8,720 nt of DNA from a bacterium (GTDB lineage Bacteria > UBP15 > UBA6099 > DSWB01), in the NCBI GenBank assembly GCA_020061125.1, contig JAGUYV010000346.1:1-8720 (forward strand). Direction: 5' to 3'. The notes under the pieces were generated by a model. The model saw only the letters and a program-made list of their open reading frames with translations. It was not told the origin of the DNA and searched no databases. Below are positions 1 to 6,264 of the stretch, one piece after another. Both the position numbers and the translations under genes were made by a program. The first letter of the stretch is position 1. Each line of letters begins with the position of its first letter.

Positions 1-1
1 A

Positions 2-1615
2 CCCCGCGGCCATGACCCCGTTGTAGCTCGTGGCCACGGCGGACATGCGGTTGTGCGATTCTACGAAGAACCCGTGCGCATCACGGTCCGCCTGGAACAG
101 ATCGCCGAGGCGATCCGCGTCCGCGCTCGGAACCGCGGCCGGGGCCAGAACCACGGCGTCGAAGGTCTGGCTCACGGCGTTGCCCACGGCGTCCATGCAG
201 GAAACGGCCACGCCGCCGTTGCCGCCTGTGACCTTGATTTTGTTGGGGTCCGCTACACGGATGATGCGCGCGCCCCCGGCGATCATTTTGTCCGCGAATT
301 CCTGGGCCGCCTTGCCGGGCAGGGTGAGGTCGCGCACGAAATGCGCGGTCTCGACGCCTTCGGCCTTGTGCCGGGCCATGTGCCCGAGTTTGAGAGCCTC
401 CATGCAGCAGAAGCCGGAGCAGTAATTGTGCAGGTCCGCGGAGCGGCTGCCCGCGCAATGGATGAAAGCGATGCGTTTGGGCGTTTTGCCGTTGACAATC
501 AGCTCTCCGCCCGTGGGGCCTGTGCTGCTGATGAGCCGCTCCATCTCGAGTGTGGTGATCACGCCGGGTGTTCCGCGGCCCAGGTGCGCGAGCGCCGCGC
601 CGTCCGCGAGCGAGAACCCCGTGGCAAGCACCACCGCGCCCGCCTTGATGTCCACGGTTTCGTCCTGCTGCGCGTAATCCACGGCCCCGAATCCGCAGGC
701 GTCCGCGCACGCGGTGCAGTCCCGGTTTTCCGTGAACCGCACGCATGCGCCGGTGTCTATGACCGGCACATTGGGCATGGCTCCGGCGAACGGCCAGTAA
801 ATGGCCTTGCGCATGCCCAGGCCCTCATCGTAGTCATTGGGAACGGACACCGGGCAGGCATTGAAGCATTCCATGCAACTGAAGCACGCGGCCGGGTCCA
901 CGAACCGCGCCTTCCGGGTCACGGTCACGATGAAATTGCCGAGAAATCCCTTGACATCCGTGACCTCGCTCCAGGTCATGGTCTCGATGTTTTCGTGGTG
1001 CAGCGCATGGTCCATCACGGGTTCGAGCATGCAGGGCGCGCAGTCCAGGTTCGGGAACACATCCTCGTAGCGCACCACCATGCCGCCCACGCACGGCGCC
1101 TTTTCCACGAGGGTAACTTTGCGTCCCTTCTGCGCCAGGAGCAGGGCCGCGGACAGGCCCGCTGGCCCCGCGCCCACGACCACGGCGTCCGGGTTGGCGT
1201 CAATCTCCGGGGTTTCCAGAGGCTCGTGCTCGAGCACGCGCTCCATGGCCCCGCGGATCATGGCGAGCGCCTTGTCCGTGGCGGCCTTGGGGTCGTTGCT
1301 CACCCACGCGCACATCTCGCGGATGTTGGCCATCTGCATGAGATACGGGTTGATGCCCGCAGCGCGGCATGCGGCGCGGAAGGTGTGCTCGTGCTGGCGC
1401 GGCGAACACGCGGCGATCACAACATGCGTAATGCCGTGTTCTTTGATGGCCTCTTTGACGAAACCCGCGCCCTCGTCCGAGCAGAGCAGCCCGTGCTGAA
1501 TGGCAACCACGGAATCTCCGCGCGCTGCCACGGCGCGCTCCAGCGCGTCCGTGTCCAGGCTCTCGGAAATGTTGGTTCCGCAGCGGCAGATAAATACGCC
1601 GGTTTTTGTGTTCAT
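2..1615 (-). CDS. hdrA: Heterodisulfide reductase subunit A-like flavin/iron-sulfur protein (C-terminus cut by left edge)
   Basis: HdrA-family proteins use FAD and [4Fe-4S] clusters for cytoplasmic electron transfer, often electron bifurcation with HdrBC partners. 538 residues are readable with no stop. Visible in order: N-terminal Cys10-x-Cys12 segment; FAD-binding GAGPAG at 148-153 with acidic Glu171; family signature FPNLDCAPCML at 187-197; a ferredoxin-like insert with Cys244/247/250/254 followed by Pro, and a second set Cys291/300/303/307; ATGF at 331-334; HCAGSR at 386-391 with Cys387, 399, 403 and 404, an extra cysteine group typical of HdrA; and GFFVE at 515-519. Family members usually continue with a QGP-type motif and more iron-sulfur sites, which would be off the left edge. 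The start is ATG 1615-1613, preceded by GAGGGG (1626-1621) six bases upstream. It is divergent from the chemosensory operon. The substrate and partner are not decided by this sequence. Confidence 0.93.
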   Translation of the reverse strand, partial: MNTKTGVFICRCGTNISESLDTDALERAVAARGDSVVAIQHGLLCSDEGAGFVKEAIKEHGITHVVIAACSPRQHEHTFRAACRAAGINPYLMQMANIREMCAWVSNDPKAATDKALAMIRGAMERVLEHEPLETPEIDANPDAVVVGAGPAGLSAALLLAQKGRKVTLVEKAPCVGGMVVRYEDVFPNLDCAPCMLEPVMDHALHHENIETMTWSEVTDVKGFLGNFIVTVTRKARFVDPAACFSCMECFNACPVSVPNDYDEGLGMRKAIYWPFAGAMPNVPVIDTGACVRFTENRDCTACADACGFGAVDYAQQDETVDIKAGAVVLATGFSLADGAALAHLGRGTPGVITTLEMERLISSTGPTGGELIVNGKTPKRIAFIHCAGSRSADLHNYCSGFCCMEALKLGHMARHKAEGVETAHFVRDLTLPGKAAQEFADKMIAGGARIIRVADPNKIKVTGGNGGVAVSCMDAVGNAVSQTFDAVVLAPAAVPSADADRLGDLFQADRDAHGFFVESHNRMSAVATSYNGVMAAG

Positions 1616-1620
1616 GGCAA

Positions 1621-1626
1621 CCCCTC
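1621..1626 (-). promoter_or_regulatory. Ribosome binding site of hdrA
   Basis: GAGGGG on the minus strand, five bases (TTGCC) before the ATG at 1615. It decides the hdrA start, and the following residues match the HdrA N-terminus. Confidence 0.75.
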
Positions 1627-1714
1627 GCGGCATGGGATATGTTTCTGACAGCATATTTGTATAAGTTTTCTTGTAAGTGATATGATATTGTGAAATCCCG
1701 GCGAGGAGTGGTGT

Positions 1715-1735
1715 TGCGGCCCTCCCCGCATTTTT
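1715..1735 (+). terminator. Small terminator-like hairpin, plus strand
   Basis: TGCGG (1715-1719) and CCGCA (1726-1730) form a 5-bp stem around a 6-base loop, followed directly by five T (1731-1735). The stem is short and no plus-strand gene precedes it. If real, it would stop transcription running antisense to the start of hdrA before it reaches the operon promoter. Confidence 0.25.
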
Positions 1736-1759
1736 GCATGTTGAGCATACATTACATCA

Positions 1760-1771
1760 TTGCCGGGGCAA
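1760..1771. repeat. Short inverted repeat, possible operator
   Basis: TTGCC-GG-GGCAA has two 5-base arms around a 2-base centre, in the middle of the divergent intergenic region about 45 bases upstream of the rightward promoter. The placement suits an activator or shared regulator. No known regulator consensus is recognised. Confidence 0.3.
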
Positions 1772-1813
1772 AACGCAAGCAGAAAAATTCATGGAAATCC
1801 TGTTCATCTTTTT

Positions 1814-1842
1814 TTGTGATATCATGCCGGGAGCGGTATAAT
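1814..1842 (+). promoter_or_regulatory. Sigma-70-type promoter of the chemosensory operon
   Basis: The -35 TTGTGA (1814-1819, four of six consensus bases) is followed by exactly 17 bases and a perfect -10 TATAAT (1837-1842). The expected transcription start is near 1849, giving a leader of about 95 bases before the response regulator ATG at 1945. The palindrome TGATATCA (1817-1824) overlaps the end of the -35 box and could be an operator. Confidence 0.65.
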
Positions 1843-1895
1843 AAACGCCATTAGCAGGGAGACAACGGCTCGATAGCATGTTACGGAATGCCGAT

Positions 1896-1908
1896 GAGCC
1901 ACAGGCTC
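1896..1908 (+). repeat. Leader hairpin
   Basis: GAGCC-ACA-GGCTC forms a 5-bp stem with a 3-base loop in the predicted 5' leader, upstream of the response regulator ribosome binding site. No T-run follows, so it is not a terminator. Its role is unknown and it may be chance in GC-rich sequence. Confidence 0.3.
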
Positions 1909-1944
1909 CGGGCGGCCCGACGCCGCATGAAAGGACGGACTCGC

Positions 1945-2559
1945 ATGAGCGTGCAGATAGTTGATGTGGAAGGCATCGAGAGCGGCATGATGGCCGCGGA
2001 CGACATATTGGCCCTGGACGGCACGGTGATCGTGCGCAAGGGCATCGAATTGGAAGGGCGGCACATGCGCCTGTTCAAGCGGGCGCTCATATCCCAGGTG
2101 CGCGTGGTGCGCGGGGAAAAGCCGCCCGAGGGCAGGGATTCCATCCACATTGACGAATATGCAAACAACCTGGCGCACCTCAAAGCCGCGCGCATTCTGA
2201 TAGTGGACGACTCGAAATTTCTGCGGTTCAAGCTACAGAAAGCGCTTGTCGCTGCGGGGCTGAATGTTGTGGGCATGGCCGAAGACGGGCAGCAGGCCGT
2301 GGCTGCGGCGCGTGAGCTGCAGCCCACGCTGGTGACCATGGACATCGAGATGCCAAACTTTGACGGGCTGTCCGCGGTGGCGCCCGTGCGCGAGGCCTCA
2401 CCCGGCGCCGAGGTGGTCATGATTTCCTCGGCCGGAGACGAAGAGCGCGTGCTTCTCGCCCTTGCCGGCGGGGCCATGGATTTCATTCACAAACCCATTG
2501 ACCCGGTGGCCACTGTGCGCGCCATCATCAACATCATCATTGTGTCCAGGGCTTATTGA
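1945..2559 (+). CDS. Response regulator: HD-GYP-type N-terminal module plus CheY-like receiver
   Basis: 204 residues. Residues 83-200 form a receiver domain: acidic pair Asp88/Asp89, phosphoacceptor Asp133 in VTMDIEMP, Ser161 at the switch Ser/Thr position, and Lys183 in HKP. Residues 5-56 (IESGMMAADDI...DGTVIVRKGIEL) resemble the short module usually found just before HD-GYP domains, but there is no HD-GYP domain here. The protein is cytoplasmic and has no DNA-binding domain. It is the only receiver protein in the window apart from CheB, so it may take phosphate from CheA and act as the CheY-like output; this is inferred. The start ATG 1945 was chosen because AAAGGACGG (1930-1938) precedes it at good distance. 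In-frame ATGs at 1888, 1897 and 1927 exist but have weaker support. It is the first gene after the operon promoter. Confidence 0.88.
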   Translation: MSVQIVDVEGIESGMMAADDILALDGTVIVRKGIELEGRHMRLFKRALISQVRVVRGEKPPEGRDSIHIDEYANNLAHLKAARILIVDDSKFLRFKLQKALVAAGLNVVGMAEDGQQAVAAARELQPTLVTMDIEMPNFDGLSAVAPVREASPGAEVVMISSAGDEERVLLALAGGAMDFIHKPIDPVATVRAIINIIIVSRAY

Positions 2560-2613
2560 GAAAGCGCCGCGGGCCTTGCGGATTCCAGGCCGGAGCCGTG
2601 CGCCGCGGACCCC

Positions 2614-3270
2614 ATGACCGGAAATTTCTCAACGGAAAACAGACGCCATTACGAAACCCTGGGGCTTGCGCCCGGCGCGGGCGTGCGCGAGGTGAAAAAA
2701 CAGGCGCGCATGCTTCTGCTGCGCTTTCATCCGGACTTGAACCCGCAAAACCGCGAGTTCTGCGAGGAAAAAACCAAGGGGATTGCGGCGGCGTACACGG
2801 CGCTGCTGCAATGGCTGCGCCAGAGCGGGGACGCAGAGGAGGCTGAAGCGGCCGCGCCCGCCGCGGGCGCGGCTCTGGTTTTCGAGCTGTCGCACAGGCT
2901 GTTCGCGCTTCCCGCGGCGCAGGTGCGCGGCGTGTTGCGTTTGAGGGACGCACGCCTCGAGGACTTGAGCATCGTCTCCGGCGCGTTCCCATATATCTGC
3001 GGCGTGTTTCACAGCCGGGGAGAACTGGTCATGCTGTGGAATCTGCACGCGCAACTGGGCCTGCGCGAGCCGGCCGCGGATTCGGGCCTGGCGCGAGCCA
3101 TGCTGGTGCATGCCGAATGCGACGACACGGCCGCCGGGTTTCTAGCCGACGCCGTGCACGGCATGGCTGAATGCGAACAGGGCGCGGGCGGCGTTCTGGA
3201 TACGCCTCATGGACATGCCACGGTTCTCGACCTGCGTGAGCTGCTGTTCGGCGATGCGCAAGGGTTTTAA
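2614..3270 (+). CDS. J-domain protein fused to a CheW-like domain
   Basis: 218 residues with two domains. Residues 12-70 match a DnaJ J-domain: HYETLGL opening; helix II with basic residues Arg25, Lys28, Lys29, Arg32 and Arg37; the HPD motif at 39-41, which is needed to stimulate Hsp70 ATPase; then helix III with the I..AY..L pattern at 57-64. Residues 71-86 are an Ala/Glu-rich linker. Residues 87-214 follow the CheW fold: FELSHRLFALPAAQVRGVLRL, GVFHSRGELVMLWNLHAQLGL (CheW proteins usually read GVINLRGxxxPVIDL here), AMLVHAE and TVLDLRELLFG. The conserved NLRG is SRGE (134-137) and the following proline is lost, so receptor or CheA contacts may differ. The suggested role is a co-chaperone adaptor at the chemosensory array (inference). 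The start ATG 2614 lies 11 residues before the J-domain; its ribosome binding site is weak. It lies 54 bases after the response regulator. Confidence 0.85.
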   Translation: MTGNFSTENRRHYETLGLAPGAGVREVKKQARMLLLRFHPDLNPQNREFCEEKTKGIAAAYTALLQWLRQSGDAEEAEAAAPAAGAALVFELSHRLFALPAAQVRGVLRLRDARLEDLSIVSGAFPYICGVFHSRGELVMLWNLHAQLGLREPAADSGLARAMLVHAECDDTAAGFLADAVHGMAECEQGAGGVLDTPHGHATVLDLRELLFGDAQGF

Positions 3271-3300
3271 GAGCGCAGCCGCGAATCGGCGAATTAAAGG

Positions 3301-3306
3301 TATAAT
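3301..3306 (+). promoter_or_regulatory. Possible internal promoter -10 box
   Basis: A perfect TATAAT in a short AT-richer patch of the 82-base gap before the first cheW. The preceding GG matches the context of the main promoter (GGTATAAT in both). No acceptable -35 box is seen at 15-19 bases and there is no extended -10 TGn, so it would need an activator or may be chance. Confidence 0.3.
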
Positions 3307-3312
3307 CACGAT

Positions 3313-3331
3313 ATGCTCCGGGCCGGAGCAT
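3313..3331 (+). repeat. Perfect 8-bp inverted repeat (hairpin) before cheW
   Basis: ATGCTCCG-GGC-CGGAGCAT has arms 3313-3320 and 3324-3331 with a 3-base loop. It lies 6 bases downstream of the TATAAT at 3301-3306, about where a transcript would begin, and 21 bases before the cheW start. No T-run follows, so it is not an intrinsic terminator. It could be a 5' stem-loop stabilising mRNA, a processing site, or an operator. Confidence 0.6.
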
Positions 3332-3352
3332 GCAAGGACAACGGAGCGGGCC

Positions 3353-3886
3353 ATGCAAACGGACCACAGTGCGCAGCCGCGCGAAGAAAAAAGAGCCGTG
3401 CTTTTCGAGTTGTGCGGCGAAGCGTACGCCATAGCCCTCGAAGCCGTGGAGGAAGTGATCCGCGTGGGTGATATATCGCGCGTACCACAGTCTCCGGCGT
3501 TCGTGGAGGGCGTGATCAATCTGCGCGGGTTTGTGATTCCGGTGGTGGATCTGGCGCGGCGGTTCGGCGTGGGTTCCGTGGAGCGCACCCGGTCCGCGCG
3601 CATCATGGTCACGGCCGTGGAGGACCAGTTCGTGGGCGCGCTCGTGGATCGCGTGCTGGACGCGCTCACACTGGACGCCTCGGACATCGAGCCGCCGTCG
3701 CGGCTTCTGCGCAGCGCCATCCGGGCGGATTACCTGCTCGGGTTTTTCGAGTCCGGCGGCGCGCTGGTCAAGCTGCTGGATTTCGACAAAGTATTTTCCA
3801 TCGAGGAAATCGGAGCGCTGTCGGAAATGCGGCAGGGCGCGGACCAGGCGTCCGGTTCCTGGGAACGGGAAGGAGACAAAGCATGA
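3353..3886 (+). CDS. cheW: CheW coupling protein (first copy)
   Basis: 177 residues. CheW bridges chemoreceptors and the CheA P5 domain in the cytoplasmic array. A single CheW fold spans about residues 14-150: [23 protein letters not shown] at the start, the hallmark GVINLRG with NLRG at 56-59, then [22 protein letters not shown] at 96-105, and [11 protein letters not shown] near the end. About 27 hydrophilic residues follow the fold. ATG 3353 is preceded by GGAG (3343-3346) at six bases. An open frame continues upstream to 3209, but it would overlap the previous gene and lies before the domain. The stop overlaps the chemoreceptor start (ATGA at 3883-3886), so the two are probably translationally coupled, as expected for proteins that assemble together. 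Confidence 0.93.
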   Translation: MQTDHSAQPREEKRAVLFELCGEAYAIALEAVEEVIRVGDISRVPQSPAFVEGVINLRGFVIPVVDLARRFGVGSVERTRSARIMVTAVEDQFVGALVDRVLDALTLDASDIEPPSRLLRSAIRADYLLGFFESGGALVKLLDFDKVFSIEEIGALSEMRQGADQASGSWEREGDKA

Positions 3887-5727
3887 GCACAGGATCGAAA
3901 ATGCAGGCCAATTATCTGACGGGGCCGGTTCTGCGGCTGTTTCTGGCGGCGGCGTGCGGCGCCGCGGCGCTGATTGCGGGCGGCGTGTATCTCGAGGAGC
4001 AGCTTTTGTACATCGCCGCCGCGGGCGTGCTCGCTCTGGCCGTGGCCGCGTACTTGAGCTGCCGCGTCAGCACCGACGCCGCCATGCGCGAAAAGACCGA
4101 AACCGAGGCCAACACCATGGATCTCGCCATGGGCATCTCCGAGATCTTCGAGGCCCTGTCCCAGGTGACCGCCACGGGCGATCTGGGCATCCGAGCGCCC
4201 CGAAGCCAGTCCCAGGAAATGCTGGCCAGGCTCTCCGACATGCTCAACACCATGCTCGAAAACCTGCAGCACGGGGTGTCCCAGACCGACGCGGAGCATG
4301 CCTATGTGCGCGGCCGCGTGGACCATCTGCTCGAGGTCATGAACAAAGTGGAGGAGGGCGATCTGGACATTCGCGCGGACATCGTGAAGCCGGACGACGA
4401 GATGGGCCGCCTGTGCCGGGGCGTGAATGAGATGATCCAGGAATTGCAGGAAACGCGCGCCGAGTCCGACGCCGCAAACATGGACATGGCTTTGAGCCTG
4501 TCGGAAACCTTCGAGGCGCTGCGCGCCGTGTCGAGCGGCGACCTCACGCAGTCCCTCACCCCCGGCTCCTCCAACGAACTGTTCGTGAAACTGGCCGAAG
4601 TGGTCAACACCACCATAGAAAACCTGCGCGGCCTGATCGCCAAGATGAACGACGCGGTCACGCACATCCGGCGGTTCACCGAGGACTTCCAGTTGACGAC
4701 CGAGCAGGTGCGGCGCGGCGCGAGCCAGATCGCGGATTCGGTGCAGGACATGGCCAAAGGCTCCGAGGTGCAGAACAGCAGCGTGCAGGAGACCTCGGCG
4801 ATTCTGGACAGCCTGCTCAAGACCATAGACCAGATCGCCAAGGGCGCGCAGGAGCAGGCCCAGGGCGTGGAGCAGACCTCGCGCATCGTCAACGGAATGT
4901 CCGCCACCATCGAGGGCACGGTGGCGCGGCTCAAGAACATGATCGGCGTGTTCCGCGCGTCTGCGGACCGCGCCACCGCAGGCCGCGACGCCATCGCCAC
5001 GGCCATTGACAACATCAACCGCGTGACCGAAACCGTGGAACAGTCCGCGGCCATGGTGCAGCAACTCGGCGCAAGTTCCAAGCGCATCGGGGACATCACC
5101 GAGGTCATAGACGACATCGCCGAGCAGACCAACCTGCTGGCGCTGAACGCGGCCATCGAGGCCGGACGCGCGGGCGAGCACGGACGCGGATTCGCGGTCG
5201 TGGCCACAGAGGTGCGCAAGCTGGCCGAACGCTCGGCCAAGGCCACGCGCCAGATCACCGAACTGATCCGCGGCGTGCAGGATGAAACGGGCCGTGCCGT
5301 GGAAGGCATGACCCAGGGCGCGCGCCAGGTGCGCGACGGCGCTCGCCTGGGCGAGGAGGCCCGCTCCGCCCTGGCCGACATCATGGGCGCCATCGCCGAA
5401 ACCGACCGAGAGATTATGACCGTGTCCGGCGCGCTCGAAGACCTGGTCGAGCAAAGCCACCGCATCGTGGATTCCATGGACATGGTGGCCAGCGTGGTGC
5501 AGGAGAACACCGCGGCCACCGAGGAAATGGCGGCCAGCTCCCACGAGGTCGAGGAATCCATGCGCCGCGTGGCCGCGATCTCCGAGGACAACGCCGCGGC
5601 CGCCGAGGAAATTTCCGCTTCGGTCGAGGAGCAGACCGCGGGCATCATCGAGGTGTCCAACGCCGTGGCCGCCTTGAGTGAAATGGCCCGCGAACTCGAA
5701 TCCGGGTCACAGTCCTTCACCCTGTAG
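3883..5727 (+). CDS. Methyl-accepting chemotaxis protein without periplasmic sensor domain, with tandem HAMP-like segments
   Basis: 614 residues. Two hydrophobic segments (about 14-37 and 41-60) are separated by only EEQ or so, making a membrane hairpin with no ligand-binding domain outside. Three HAMP-like segments follow: about 86-130 (ending GDLGIRAP...NTMLENL), 143-190 (GDLDIRAD...DEMGRL) and 206-250 (GDLTQSL...NTTIENL). The first and third share near-repeated sequence (SEIFEAL and SETFEAL). The signalling domain spans about 270-614, with the hairpin tip at 407-450 ([38 protein letters not shown]...), which binds CheA and CheW. Methylation-type sites sit at Glu547/548 ([10 protein letters not shown]) and Glu575/576 ([10 protein letters not shown]). 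There is no C-terminal CheR-docking pentapeptide. AAGGAG (3870-3875) lies seven bases before the ATG. It probably senses a cytoplasmic or membrane state, or a partner protein; the ligand is unknown. Confidence 0.93.
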   Translation: MSTGSKMQANYLTGPVLRLFLAAACGAAALIAGGVYLEEQLLYIAAAGVLALAVAAYLSCRVSTDAAMREKTETEANTMDLAMGISEIFEALSQVTATGDLGIRAPRSQSQEMLARLSDMLNTMLENLQHGVSQTDAEHAYVRGRVDHLLEVMNKVEEGDLDIRADIVKPDDEMGRLCRGVNEMIQELQETRAESDAANMDMALSLSETFEALRAVSSGDLTQSLTPGSSNELFVKLAEVVNTTIENLRGLIAKMNDAVTHIRRFTEDFQLTTEQVRRGASQIADSVQDMAKGSEVQNSSVQETSAILDSLLKTIDQIAKGAQEQAQGVEQTSRIVNGMSATIEGTVARLKNMIGVFRASADRATAGRDAIATAIDNINRVTETVEQSAAMVQQLGASSKRIGDITEVIDDIAEQTNLLALNAAIEAGRAGEHGRGFAVVATEVRKLAERSAKATRQITELIRGVQDETGRAVEGMTQGARQVRDGARLGEEARSALADIMGAIAETDREIMTVSGALEDLVEQSHRIVDSMDMVASVVQENTAATEEMAASSHEVEESMRRVAAISEDNAAAAEEISASVEEQTAGIIEVSNAVAALSEMARELESGSQSFTL

Positions 5728-5741
5728 CAGACGGTGCCGTT

Positions 5742-6257
5742 ATGAGCATGCAGCCCGCGCCCGCGCGGCGCAAATCCCTGTCCGGGCACAAAGCCCCGGA
5801 AGACCAAGGCGCGCTGTTCGTGATCTTCGAACTCGCGGCCGAGCGCTACGGCGCGGGCATTGACTGCGTGCAGGAAATCATCAAGCCGCCCGGCATCACG
5901 GAAATTCCCCATGCTCCCGAGTATCTGTCGGGGGTCATCAACCTGCGCGGCCGCATCGTGCCCGTGGTGGACCTGCGCCGCAAGCTGCACATGGAGCCGC
6001 GGCCTCTCACTCCGGACACGCGCATTATTGTGGCCCTGGCGGACGGGCACACGCTGGGCATGATCGTGGACCGCGCCCTGGCCGTGCGTCCAATCCCCGA
6101 GCGCCTCATCGAACCCCCGCCGCCCATGTTCACCGCGGCCGTGGATCCCGGCGCCATTTCGGGCCTGGCCAGAATTGAGGGAGAACTCGTCACTCTCCTC
6201 GATCTCCGGTCCGTTCTCGCTGCAAACAACCGGCCCGCGCCGGACGCAAACGGGTGA
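5742..6257 (+). CDS. cheW: CheW coupling protein (second copy)
   Basis: 171 residues. After a polar N-terminal extension of about 22 residues, one CheW fold runs from ALFVIFELAAERYGAGIDCVQEII through GVINLRGRIVPVVDLRRKLHM (NLRG at 67-70), TLGMIVDRALAVRPI and GELVTLLDLRSVL. It keeps the core signature better than the J-domain fusion and differs clearly from the first CheW, so it is not a recent duplicate. It begins 14 bases after the receptor stop with only a weak ribosome binding site, suggesting coupling to upstream translation; ATG 5748 is an alternative start. CheA follows after 7 bases. Having one CheW on each side of the receptor gene suggests that both serve the same array, but which one binds CheA best cannot be told. 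Confidence 0.93.
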   Translation: MSMQPAPARRKSLSGHKAPEDQGALFVIFELAAERYGAGIDCVQEIIKPPGITEIPHAPEYLSGVINLRGRIVPVVDLRRKLHMEPRPLTPDTRIIVALADGHTLGMIVDRALAVRPIPERLIEPPPPMFTAAVDPGAISGLARIEGELVTLLDLRSVLAANNRPAPDANG

Positions 6258-6264
6258 TTCCGGC

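Larger units (their letters stand above)
1616..1944. other. Divergent intergenic control region between hdrA and the chemosensory operon
   Basis: No convincing gene lies in these 329 bases. The stretch is clearly more AT-rich than its neighbours, especially 1640-1695 and 1740-1860. It holds the hdrA ribosome binding site (1621-1626), a small terminator-like hairpin (1715-1735), a dyad TTGCC-GG-GGCAA (1760-1771), a good promoter for the rightward operon (1814-1842) containing the palindrome TGATATCA (1817-1824), and a leader hairpin (1896-1908). The word GTGATAT occurs at 1677-1683 and again at 1816-1822, near the start of each divergent unit. ATG codons at 1888 and 1897 are in frame with the response regulator but lack a good ribosome binding site, so I treat them as leader. 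Confidence 0.75.

Noticed and set aside
53-1648. 531-residue plus-strand open frame across hdrA
   Set aside because: Antisense shadow: its His/Arg/Gly/Ala-rich composition has no domain sense, while the minus strand reads a full HdrA with all motifs.
1688-1693. CRP/FNR-like half-site TTGTGA, also at 1814-1819
   Set aside because: Neither copy has the second half (TCACAA) at the right distance, so there is no full site.
1658-1694. hdrA promoter from TATACA (1663-1658) with TTCACA (1694-1689)
   Set aside because: The spacing is 25 bases, too long, and no better -35 is found at 15-19 bases. The promoter of hdrA is probably in this AT-rich part but I cannot place it.
1200-1748. 182-residue minus-strand frame that starts upstream of hdrA
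   Set aside because: It overlaps the hdrA start in another frame, its translation is Arg-rich without domain character, and the HdrA frame has the ribosome binding site and family motifs.
1888-1944. Upstream start for the response regulator (ATG 1888 or 1897)
   Set aside because: The added residues are basic and unlike the domain, with no ribosome binding site before them, whereas ATG 1945 has AAAGGACGG at a good distance.
3730-5544. 604-residue minus-strand open frame across the chemoreceptor
   Set aside because: His/Gly/Leu-rich shadow produced by GC-rich codons; the plus strand encodes the clear MCP signalling domain.
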